From Ciona intestinalis (lineage: Eukaryota; Chordata; Ascidiacea; Phlebobranchia; Cionidae), in NCBI RefSeq assembly GCF_000224145.3, contig NC_020166.2, forward strand, positions 3,766,948 through 3,830,947: a DNA stretch of 64,000 bases, given 5' to 3'. Below, piece by piece: positions 1 through 17,500 of this stretch; the stretch's first letter is position 1; every line of letters starts with the position of its first letter. Below the pieces are notes generated by a model. It saw nothing but the letters and a program-made list of their open reading frames with translations. It did no database searches and was not told where the DNA came from. Made by a program: the position numbers and the translations under genes.

Positions 1-543
1 AATGACCATGCAAAATAACGCGGTAAGCGAGTTATCATATGACGAGTTAATGCGAATCGCTATCATGCAAAAAGGGTATAGGTGTTTTTACGAGTACTCT
101 CGCTGTTTCCTCACAAGCCTTTCTCTTGTCGATTGAAACATGAAACGCAAAACCCTGTCGCGCATTTGGTGCAAGATTGAGCCATTACACACGTGCGTTG
201 TGCAAACAAGTGATGCAACAAACCGATTTTTTTTCAGTTTTTTAGATTGTGCGTATATTAATTAGGTACCCGGAATAATTCACAGAACTTATTCGCCTAA
301 TAGCCCTAAGCGCAAACTGCAAGAAGTGGCAATTTTAATTTAACGTGTGTTTACATTACATTTTAAAGTTATTTTAATACAGTGAGACTAAATTATATTA
401 CCGCGAAAACTTAAAAACACATACTTGATCATCTTATAAATTTTAGGCTAATTCTCATTTTTTTTCTGTAAACCAGTTAACTTAATGACGAATTAACAAA
501 TAAAACAAACTTTTGATTCGTCTAAATCTTTAGCATAAGTAAG
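1..543. other. Left flank, no gene recognised
   Basis: AT-rich sequence downstream of PSMB6. I see no supported coding exon, RNA gene or repeat. The boundary with PSMB6 is set by the minus-strand polyadenylation signal at 545-550. Confidence 0.5.
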
Positions 544-544
544 C

Positions 545-550
545 TTTATT
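545..550 (-). terminator. Polyadenylation signal of PSMB6
   Basis: The plus strand reads tttatt, which is AATAAA on the minus strand, about 245 bp past the PSMB6 stop codon. Position and orientation fit a cleavage signal; no transcript evidence is available. Confidence 0.45.
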
Positions 551-792
551 TGCTTTAAATTCTGGGTATGGCTCAAAACACAAATTTTGTATTTAGGAAC
601 TTTAATTTTACCCAGCAAAAATGTATTACCAGCTTCTTGTAATAGGTGCCAGCATAAACAGCAATAGGATCATAAACAAAGTCTTTCTGTAAACAGCACA
701 CAAACATAGAAACTTCTCAATGTGTGACAAGCAGCGTCATGAATTTTAAGTTTTTGTAATTTGTGCTACTGAAAATTGTTGGTGGTGCTATA

Positions 793-3193
<2,401 letters not shown>

Positions 3194-3340
3194 TAAACAG
3201 CAATGTCAAAGTACAGTGTAGAATCCAAAACAAATTCTAAAGCTGTAAGTTGCCAATAATGAAATAACAGAATACAGTTTTATTGAACAGTCATATTATA
3301 AATAATTAACGAAAACGTATAAACCAAAGAGAACTACATA

Positions 3341-3370
3341 CATACACACATATTACATACATACATACAT
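3341..3370. repeat. (TACA)n microsatellite
   Basis: Imperfect run of tacatacatac units with a cacaca interruption, upstream of the PSMB6 start. Confidence 0.6.
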
Positions 3371-3571
3371 GACTTGCATGTTACGGTTGGTTACGAGACA
3401 ACATCATTCTGGCAAAAATATAGTAGAACTAGAATACTAGTTTTCTATGGAAATATGTCAGAAGTTGATTTTTTGTCTTTTTGGAAAAAAGCTATCATTG
3501 TTTATTATCTCTGATAATTACAGTTATAAGTATTGAAGCAAATAATTCGTATTTGTAAGTTTTTCCTATTT

Positions 3572-3751
3572 ATGGTACATGTCATTCGCAATTTCGCGGT
3601 GCTTCAAAACAGAGCCATACAAATACTACGACTCTGCTTCAAAAAGGCAATACTTGAAAAGGGAACAAGAGAGCTGAGATTTTTAAGACTTGGCTCGGAT
3701 TGTTATATAAGGATTGATACAGTAAAGAAAAGAGTTGTTTTGCACACTTAA
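3572..3751 (+). CDS. Possible small ORF or terminal exon, unrecognised
   Basis: Open frame from an ATG at 3572 to TAA at 3749, 59 codons, divergent from PSMB6 and followed by an AATAAA at about 3798. The peptide is basic, beginning MVHVIRNFAVLQNRA and ending DTVKKRVVLHT, with no motif I recognise. The frame stays open upstream to about 3533, and an acceptor-like attacag lies at about 3517-3523, so it could instead be the last exon of a spliced gene. The evidence is only openness, composition and the nearby polyadenylation signal. It could be chance. Confidence 0.3.
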   Translation: MVHVIRNFAVLQNRAIQILRLCFKKAILEKGTRELRFLRLGSDCYIRIDTVKKRVVLHT

Positions 3752-3799
3752 ACAGTTTCTTTGGTATAGGTATTTATGTTTGAAATAGCACTATTGAAA

Positions 3800-4440
3800 T
3801 AAAAACACAGTTTGACAATTAAAACTTACAAAACTACAAGCTCTCTGCCTATTTTTGTCTATCATTAAATTAGTACCCACAAAAAGTGATTTAAAAACGT
3901 ATTCCATTTTACCCTGAAACTCATTTTACCCCACCCTACTGTAGCTGTGTGGGTGATTACTTCGATTTTGTTCAACTTATTAGGCGACGATGGTTTGATC
4001 TTAAGACTTTTTGCCTAAACTGGCCAACTTCATAATCTCATAAAAACGTTTGTTTTTGAAAATTTAACTAAGTTTTCTTTTCCTAAATAAATATGTAATG
4101 CTGCTGAGCCAATACAACATTTAATAAGTTAAAAAATAAAAGAATGCTCATTTTGAATGCTTGCTAATTTATATTGAAAATGTTAAAATTTTGTGGTTCA
4201 TAAGTTTAAATTGTCAATCCAGTATTGTAGTATATTAAAATGGGCTAAAATATTTCATACAGTTTTTTTTTTCAAATAAAATTAGTTTTGTGAAAAAAAT
4301 GAGATATGTACACCAAGGTGATCCTAGAATACAGATATTATAGCGGCCATTTTCGATACCTTCTACTGGTGCCACCAACCTAAAATTTGGACACTGTACT
4401 AATTAGACCCCAGCGGTACCGATTCTGAAATCAAAAATTT
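3800..4440. other. Intergenic, no gene recognised
   Basis: AT-rich spacer between the small ORF and a repeated element. I see no supported exons or structured RNA. Confidence 0.4.
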
Positions 4441-4901
4441 AAAATTCAAAAAAATATTAATTATGAATATTAATATTCGTCATAAAAACATATTTATAGA
4501 ATTTTCGCACGAACCAGCTTTGAATATGTTGTAGCGCTACGTAATAGCTACAAAATGAAACTTTTTTTTCTTAAAAAAAATGGGGGCTTGGGTATGAAAT
4601 ATTAAAAAGTATGACCATAACTTGAATCATATAAATATCAAATTTTCAATTTTTTTTGCAAAAATATAACTTACGCATACATCTATGTTGGTCACTAACA
4701 TATCATTCCCATTAAAAAAATAATTAATTTTAATTTTTTTTAATTATGAATATTAATATTCGTCATAAAAACATATTTATAGAATTTTCGCACGCACCAG
4801 CTTGGAAAATGTTATAGCGCTACGTAATAGCTACCAAACGAAACATTAATTTTTTCAAACAAATGGGGGCTTGGGTTCAGAATGAAGACAAGTATGAGTC
4901 A
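4440..4901 (+). mobile_element. Dispersed repeat with internal direct duplication
   Basis: Two direct copies of a segment of about 140 bp, roughly 4455-4590 and 4737-4880, share gaatattaatattcgtcat, agaattttcgcacg and gcgctacgtaatagct. The intervening text (aaaatataacttacgcatac) reappears on the other strand at 13256-13370, inside the TIR element at 12848-13761. It is therefore a fragment of that family, cut by the gap at 4902. Confidence 0.6.
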
Positions 4902-4951
4902 NNNNNNNNNNNNNNNNNNNNNNNNNNNNNNNNNNNNNNNNNNNNNNNNNN
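4902..4951. other. Assembly gap (50 N)
   Basis: Run of N of conventional length. The sequence on its right is a near-identical copy of 9881 onward, so the gap marks a breakpoint between contigs. Confidence 0.95.
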
Positions 4952-4987
4952 ATATAATGACTTATAATTAACAGCTTATTATCAAAC

Positions 4988-6042
<1,055 letters not shown>

Positions 6043-6096
6043 TTTTCAAGATCAACAGTTTGCAGTTCAAAGTGAGTATCTGTCTTGAAAGTGAGC

Positions 6097-6107
6097 CTTT
6101 TTATAAA
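6097..6107 (-). promoter_or_regulatory. TATA box of intelectin-like copy A
   Basis: Minus-strand GGTTTATAAAAAGG lies about 55-65 bp upstream of the ATG at 6042. The same element precedes the complete copy. The spacing suits a start site near the following CTTTCAAGACAG. Confidence 0.5.
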
Positions 6108-6599
6108 CCATGCTTATTGTGGGGGTGGGTTAAAAATAGCAATAGATATTGAGCCAGAATTGACGTGCCATCACATGTTTCCTGATTAACATGTGAACTC
6201 ACAGCTTTTATGGTAGAATTACTTAGCCTATTAAATGCAAATGAATGTGTGGGAAGAAGATTTCAATGTATGGTGCAACTCTTTACCTAAATGACTAATC
6301 TATATTATATACTAACTTGTTTCTATCAGTCCCAAATTGCATTAATATTTAAATATTTGGATAAGGTTTTTTGAATGTTATGTAATAAAAGTGTCCCATC
6401 TTTCCCTCACCTCAATATACAAATAAGTGTACAACAAGCAAATCTACATCTAAACGTGTTATCCAATAACAATTATCTTACTAAAAAATTGTCTCAAATC
6501 CTAACCTGGTGTATTGTGTACATATTCATGATCTCATCTCCCATGTGCTTAAATAGGCCACTGCTTTTTACTTTATCAACTTTCAACTGAAGAGTTTAT

Positions 6600-7290
6600 G
6601 TTTTTAATCATTTGGGGTACGATTGCCGAAGAAATTGTTTCTCATGAAAATTTAGTCCAGCCCCATGAGAAAGGTCCGTGACAAGTATTACCTTGGCCAA
6701 AGCAAGAGTTATATATTGTAATGTTGTGGGTTTAACACTTAATTGATTGACACCCGCAGTTTTTTATTGTTTTCGTGGAACTTGTATCGTCAGTTAGTTT
6801 AGATAATGGTAAAACTATATTTCAAATTTAGTCACAGTAACTTGGATATCAATCTTGTATTTGTTTGTTTTATTATGGTTGAGGAAATCAAAAATGATGC
6901 ACAAAAATAATTGACAGAATAGAATCACAACAGAACAGTTCTTAAAACAATGTTTTGATAAAATGTACATAACTGAATGGTTAAACAGGTGGTCACTACA
7001 CTTAATAAACAAACAACTTGTGTTAAGATAATTGAATACAAAATTATTATTATGTTTTAAAAAAACCTTGGAGTTTTACAAGAGGACTATAATAAATTGT
7101 GAGAAATAATAAATATATTTATATGATCACCATTTCATTATAAAATTAAAATCAATTAAAGTTCCAATTACTGTAAGAAATCAACTGACATAATATTAGT
7201 CCATACTATTAACACGATAAACTGATCAATTTTAAAGTTATTCTATGACAAATATAAAATACAGAAACTTTGTATCAGATTTATAAAAAC
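6600..7290. other. Spacer downstream of the lectin gene
   Basis: AT-rich spacer between the duplicated flank and the stop codon of the complete lectin gene. It should contain the 3' UTR. No repeat or exon is recognised. Confidence 0.4.
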
Positions 7291-7294
7291 TAGC

Positions 7295-11394
<4,100 letters not shown>

Positions 11395-11653
11395 TAAGTG
11401 TACAACAAGCAAATCTACATCTAAACGTGTTATGGTAGAATGACTTATTTAATGCAAATGAATGTGTAGGAAGAAGATTTCAATATATGGTGCAACTCTT
11501 TACCTAAATGACTAATCAATATATTATATACTATAACTTGTTTCCATGGGTTCCAAATTGTATTTAGGTATGAGTATAGGAGTAGCTTAAACATAACGGT
11601 GTTACTTTAGTAGGTTTACCTTCCTACATTTATAAATCTTTATGCTGGTATAA

Positions 11654-11850
11654 TATAGTAGGGTGGGGAAAGATGGGACACCTTTTGATTTTGTTTTCTT
11701 GTCCCAATTATTAGTAAACAAATAATATTTAAGGAATTATAAAAACCAAATCCTCACGACTCCCATACACTGTTTTTAATGTTTAAAACATGATCCGGGT
11801 GTTTGGATATTATGTAATAAAAGTGTCCCATCTTTCCCACTCCACAATAT
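11654..11850. mobile_element. TAGTAGGGTGGGG MITE
   Basis: About 197 bp. The left end tatagtagggtggggaaaga and the right end gtgtcccatctttcccactc are inverted relatives. It has the family's internal landmarks (tagtaaacaaataat, aaaacatgatccgggtgttt). Two short direct copies of an aagtccttgtctagcccc tract follow at about 12024-12105. Confidence 0.85.
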
Positions 11851-12184
11851 GTGTACAACAAGCAAACCTACATTTAAGTATGTTGTTTAATAACAACTAT
11901 TTTACTAAAACAATTGTCTCAAATCCCAACCTGTTGTATTGTGTACATATTCATGATCTCATCTCCCATGTGCTTACATAGGTCACTGCTTTTTACTTTA
12001 TCAACTTTCAACTGAAGAGTTTGTTTTTAATCAAAGTCCTTGTCTAGCCCCATGAGAAACTGAAGAGTATGTTTTTAATCAAAGTCCTTGTCTAGCCCCA
12101 TGAGAAAAGTTTGTGACAATTTGTACCTTGGACCAAGCAACGGTTATACACGCAAATATAAAAAACTTTAGCTTATGACGGGTA

Positions 12185-12650
12185 AAATAAATGAATGAAT
12201 AAATGTAACTCAAATTAATGAATGAATAAATGTAACTTACTTTATCCTCGCGGGGCTAGAAAATGACAGTCGTTATAACACCAGTGTTCTGTTTAATATA
12301 GTAACGTGGGGAAAATAGGACATCTGTTCAGTCCATATATTTTATTCTGTCTAGTTAACAAATAACATTCAAAGAATTATAAAAAAAACACGATCAGGAT
12401 ATTTGAATATTTTGTGCTAAACCCACCTTTTACTATTCACCTCGTGCCAGCTTACGAGTTACCAGTAGGTATGTTACTTTGTGGATAATCTGTTTTTATT
12501 ATGTATGACTGATAGTTTAGACAACCCATTAATGACCATTGGGTTGGAACAATTGCAGTTTTGCCCAAGGACACATATACGCCCACAATGGTAGCAGCGA
12601 CCAACCTTGGACGCATTACTTCTGGGTTAGAGGCAGATACGCTAACCACT
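12185..12650 (-). mobile_element. SINE split by a MITE
   Basis: Minus-strand SINE with its tail at 12185-12296 (aatgaatgaataaatg, ctttatcctcgcgg) and its body and head at 12437-12650 (tgaccattgggttggaacaa, cacaatggtagcag). The copy is interrupted by the MITE at 12297-12436, so the SINE is the older insertion. Confidence 0.75.
12297..12436. mobile_element. TAGTAGGGTGGGG MITE nested in a SINE
   Basis: Left end tatagtaacgtggggaaaat, right end acccaccttttactat, internal aaacacgatcaggatatttg. It is about 140 bp and internally shortened. Confidence 0.75.
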
Positions 12651-13136
12651 TTGAAGCTGGAGATGAGGCGCGTTGAACTTCAGGTGTCACGGAGTAATGA
12701 AAGTGTCACTCTCAACGGCGACACATTTTTAGAAATCCCTAAACCTCCCGGATTCGCCAGTAAACAAATTGGATGGTTATCTGCTTCATTTCAAACGAAC
12801 TCACTGAAGATGCTTATCGAACCAACTTTGGAACTGCGAGGACGGTGTCGTGATATATTCGTTCCGAATGATATAATTGTACCGGGCGCTATGGTGCATG
12901 CGCAGTAAGGTCGGAACAAATACAATACGAGGCCTCATAAATTCCTATCGACTGAAAAAAGATCAGGGAGAAAATATCACTAAAATTTTTTTGTCCTGCT
13001 TGAAGTACATTCATACTATGTGTATACTGTTGGCCTCGCTATGGTTCCTTTTCAGGTATTACGTAGCACTATAACATATCTAAAGCTAGGATGGGTAGAA
13101 CATTTTATAAATATATGTTTTTATGACTAATATAAA

Positions 13137-13255
13137 TATAGTAAGGTGGGAAAGATGGGACAACTTTTTATTTTATTTTAACGTCTAATTTGGTAGTAAA
13201 CAAAAAAATATTCAGTATGTGCTTAAGCTGTCCCGTCTTTCCCGACCCTACTATA
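13137..13255. mobile_element. TAGTAGGGTGGGG MITE, short copy
   Basis: Left end tatagtaaggtgggaaagat, right end gtcccgtctttcccgaccct. It is 119 bp, with the middle deleted relative to the usual length of about 195 bp. Confidence 0.8.
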
Positions 13256-13372
13256 TTCATATTTTTAAAAACTTAGAATTATTTTTTTTCGATGGGAAAA
13301 ACATGTTAGTGACCTACATAAATGCATGCGGAAGTTATACTTTTACAAAAATATTTGAAAATTTAATATTCA

Positions 13373-13569
13373 TATAGTAGGGTGGGGGAAGATGGGACAC
13401 CTTTTCATTTTGTTTTCTCTTTCCATTTGGTAGTAAACAAAGAACATTCAAAGAACTATGAAACCGTATCCTTACGACTTCCACAGACCGTTGTTAATTG
13501 TTTAAAACACGATCAGGCTATTTGGAAATTATGTGTTAAAGGTGTTCCAACTTCCTCCACCCTACTATA
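13373..13569. mobile_element. TAGTAGGGTGGGG MITE
   Basis: About 197 bp copy with both ends clear (tatagtagggtgggggaaga and cttcctccaccctactata) and the internal landmark taaaacacgatcaggctatt. Confidence 0.88.
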
Positions 13570-14026
13570 TGATATAAGTTATGGTCATACTTTTTTATAT
13601 TTAACACTCAACCCCGCGCACTTTTTTAAAGAAAATAATGTTTCCTTATTAGGTATTAAATAGCGCTAAGCTGGATCGGTAAAAAATCTATAAATTTGCT
13701 CCGTACAACGCAGTAGCGCCCGATACAAATATATCAATCGGAACGAATAAATTACGTCACCGGATAATGTATGCAGCCTTCTTTAGGCTAAGGCGGGATT
13801 ATCGCGGTACCAACAATGGTGACTTACTTTTTGATTGGGACATGCGGAGCTGTTGTTGGGCATCGATTCGTTGTGGTTAAACAATCAAAAACAGCTGAAA
13901 TATGGTTACTGTTGTTTTAAGTTGAATTGCAGAGCACCAAGAACTAAAAAATAACAAAACAAATTGTTTTGGGTCTCGGCTTAACGGGTAAATATAATTG
14001 TATTTCATTGCTTTTTAAACTTACTA

Positions 14027-14100
14027 TATAGTAGGGTGGGGCACGGCCTACTAGAGATCTCTAGTAGGCCGTGGGTGGGGTAAGATGGTACATGTGATTA
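14027..14100. mobile_element. MITE end interrupted by a perfect palindrome
   Basis: A MITE left end (tatagtagggtgggg) is broken after the G run by the palindrome at 14042-14073, then resumes with ggtggggtaagatggtacat. No right end is recognised nearby. Confidence 0.6.
14042..14073. repeat. 32 bp perfect palindrome
   Basis: Half-site CACGGCCTACTAGAGA followed directly by its exact reverse complement, no spacer. It is GC-richer than its surroundings. Confidence 0.9.
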
Positions 14101-14135
14101 TTCACCCTTATCTTTCGGGGTAAAATGGCACATAT

Positions 14136-14272
14136 CGTCATGCTAATTATAATAAATGCTCACTAGAACTGCGCTAATTATAATAAATGCTTACTAGCGC
14201 TGTGCTAATTATAATAAATGCTCACTAGAGCTGTGCTAATTATAATACGTGCTTCACCAGAGTTGTGCTCCG
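14136..14272. repeat. Minisatellite, about 31 bp x 4
   Basis: Four successive units built on gctaattataataaatgct then cactagagctgt, with a few substitutions per unit. They lie just upstream of the SDF4 region. Confidence 0.8.
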
Positions 14273-14558
14273 TTGTTGCTCGTACATGGATTAACGCACC
14301 TTCACGTTATAAAATCGTTCCTATGTTCTGTGTTGGGTGAGCAGTATGAGCTCACTACACTCGGTAGCCTAATTGTTAGCGAAACCAGTAGAAAACATTA
14401 AATCTGTCGTTTAATATACTTTACATACAACGATATTTTGTGCTACTGCTCAAGCGTGACGAGTAAACAAGACCGGCTAGCTTTTAGATTTCTATGTACA
14501 TATGCAACGTTTGTTTGTTTGTTGTGAAAGATTCAGTAAGAAATATATTGTACTCGCA

Positions 14559-17500
14559 ATGTATGCAGTAAAAGTGCTTTTTTATGTTCTTCTTATTTCA
14601 TTTTATTTGGAAATATGTCACTGCAAGTCAATTTTAATGGTGAAAGAAAAAAAGAAAGCCAAAGGTATTTATAGTGCCACTAATTCCCCAGATTGGAAAG
14701 TTTATATTTTGTGGGAAGGATATTTTTTATGAGTAAAAGTCCGGGCCGTAGCACAGTTGGTTAGCGCGCCTGCCTGTAACCCACAGGTAATAGTTTCAAG
14801 GCCCCTCGCTGCTACCATTCTGGGCGTATGTGTCTTTGGGCACGACACTTAGCGAAAATTGTTCCAACCCAGTGGTCGCACTGATTGGTTCTCCATCAGC
14901 CACACATAAAAAAAGAAAAAATTTCTAAAAAATAATCTCCCACAAACACACATAAGCTGACACAAAGTGTATGAAACAGAACACCTGTGTTTAATGATTG
15001 TCGTTTTCCTGCTACGCGAGGATAAAGTAACTTAGGTTCATTCAAGAAGTAGGTACACGTTCGTAGAACATTTCCGCTAAGTGGGAGTAATTAATTGAAC
15101 TTAAAATTTCTGAAAAAAATGCAAACAATTAACACATTAGTATAAATTACAAATAACCTGCGCCGGATTTTCCTAAAAGTTAGGATTGTTGGAAAAACCA
15201 AAAATTCTTCTTGTCCTCTGCGCAGGTTATTCTTAAATGAGGCTAATTTATTATCACTAAACCCTACACTTCTAACGTATTGCCTAATCTGTAACGCCAG
15301 CAGGTTCTTCACTAGTACCAAAATTCTAATTATACTAGTTTTGACCAGGTACTGGACCTATTAAACAAAACCATTTTTGCTTACAGAAGATGGCGATGAA
15401 AATCAAGTGGATGTTATACCAGTTGACGGAGAGCACAATGCAAATGTAAATAGGGCAATCCCTTAGCTGGTAACCAGTAAAATTTAGGTCTCAAACTGTT
15501 TTCTTGGTCCCACTAATATCCGGTGTGTAATTTTTCTGGCATTCCTGTTAGAAATGCTTTGTGATTATAATTCCCTTGACTTGCATAAGATTAACAATTT
15601 AATATGTCACAATACTAGTGATATGCTGCGTACTATACAGTCATTATAATCTTGTTTTTCGCTGTTATTATTGACATCAAATGAACATTGTGTGACAAAA
15701 ATTTTACCAGCTAATGGAAAACCTGTAATCTGACTCAAACCATTAGTAAAATATGTTTGCCATTGTTAAAACGTAGTATTTTAATGCTTGGAATATTTGT
15801 CAACATAAAATACTATTTAACAGAGGTTGCCAGATGTTGAAATTGCTCCACCAAAGCATTTAGACGCAATGAAATTTGGACGAGATGGGAACTTAAACTC
15901 AAACTACCATAAAGAAGTCTTTTTGGGGGAAGAAGTGAAAAAGTTTGAAAATGGCGAATATGAGTTGAAAGAACAGAAGAACCAATTAATAAAAATGTTT
16001 AAGCTGTAAGGAGATTGTATTGGCCTTTTTGATTTTATTCTGCAGGTTCTTAACCCATTTTGTAATACTAGCAGTCTCATACAGTCTTTCAGAGCAATAA
16101 ATGTTTTATTTTAGTAATTTCCCAAATTTGTTCCAGATTCGTCATTTATTCCAGACTTGACATTTTGTTTTTTAACCTACTTACCTGATTACAGAATTGA
16201 TGAAAATGGCGATGGTAGTCTTGATGAAGCTGAACTATCAAAGTGGGTACTGCACAAAACAAAAGAACATTTTAGTGAAGCAAAACAAGAGAATGAGCAA
16301 AAGTTTAAGGAGCTAGATACAGATAATGATGGAAACGTTACATGGAATGAATACCTCACAGAGTTTCTTAGCAGAAAAAATTACAGCAGGTACCTTATGC
16401 AATTTTATTTCACAACTTTTTTGGAAAAATAGTACACCAGGTAGGCTACTATTTTAGTAGAATTTTCAGTGCAAATTTAATTAATTTTAATGCAAATAAT
16501 GTTTTGGATTTTGTACAATTGTCCCTCATTGCTCCTTTCGCAGCGGTGGACAAACTGGATTTTAATTGGGTCCCAAAGTAATAATACCTATTTTTTACAA
16601 AAATACTTACTCCTTTATACCTTAATTGGGGTATTGTAGTATATTAAAAAACGATTAAACCTTTTAAAACTAAATACTGATCATTGTAACTGCATTTTTT
16701 ATTCAATAGTATAAGTAATAGTTAATTTAATATTCTTTCTTACACAACCAACTTTACAAGTTCTTACCAACTAAATTTAAACTTATAAACAAATTAGAAA
16801 TGTGAACCCCTGTTCAGAATGCAATTTTGCATTTAACTCGTCCAAACTTGTCCAAAGTTAGTATTAATAAAAGGCATTTTATATGTTACTAATAATGGAT
16901 GTTCAGTTTTTTAAACATGCCAGTGCAAATTTATTCTTCTATTATGCAGGGTTGAAGTTGCTGAGAAACTACGAAACAAAGTGAAGATTGAAGTTGATGC
17001 AAAAGTCCGGGATGAAGTGGATGATGTTCACGACAAGTGGTTACAGGCAACTTCATTAAAAATAATGCAAAATCATCAGAATGCAAGTATTATACAAGTG
17101 CTTCCCAATCCCAACTCAATGGTAGTTTTTGACTACTTTCAAGAAGTCTCTCCTCTGAAATCATTGTACTACTCCTGAACATTACACTTTTCCATCAAAA
17201 TATATCAGAAAACATGTTTTTTTTTACTCATTGAGTTGAAGAGCCTGCTCAAATTTGTACACCGAAGTTTTCATAGACTCACCTAGGCTGGGAACACTGT
17301 ATTATACGATTTAATTCATGTGATATGTATGTATGCATGTATGTATGTATATAAGCATTTATCGACACGTTTCAACTGTATACTGGATTGTTAATCCAAA
17401 ATATAATTAAAATACAAATAAATTCTATTGATGTATGTAGTATTTAATATTACACTAAAATTTTATTATATTTTTACGCTTTTAAGATAATATTTTTTAC

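Larger units (their letters stand above)
12848..13761. mobile_element. Larger TIR element carrying two MITEs
   Basis: Ends are inverted over about 60 bp. The left arm holds tattcgttccgaatgatata then gggcgct; the right arm, read on the minus strand, holds tattcgttccgattgatata then gggcgct. The interior includes the dispersed repeat seen at 4440-4901 in reverse. MITEs sit at 13137-13255 and 13373-13569. A lone end of the same family is at about 39420-39524. No transposase frame is visible, so it is non-autonomous. Confidence 0.65.

Noticed and set aside
12561-12908. 115-codon plus-strand open frame
   Set aside because: Its first third is the reverse of a SINE and the end lies in the TIR of another element; no splice or homology support.
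13819-13920. Short frame MVTYFLIGTCGAVVGHR as a small membrane protein or first exon
   Set aside because: About 34 codons, outside any gene model, next to transposon ends; too short to support without transcripts.
14743-14815. tRNA gene-like sequence (box A-like motif and GGTTAGCGCGCC)
   Set aside because: It continues into a conserved SINE body and attc-type tail, recurs many times in the window, and cannot fold as a proper cloverleaf with a clear box B.
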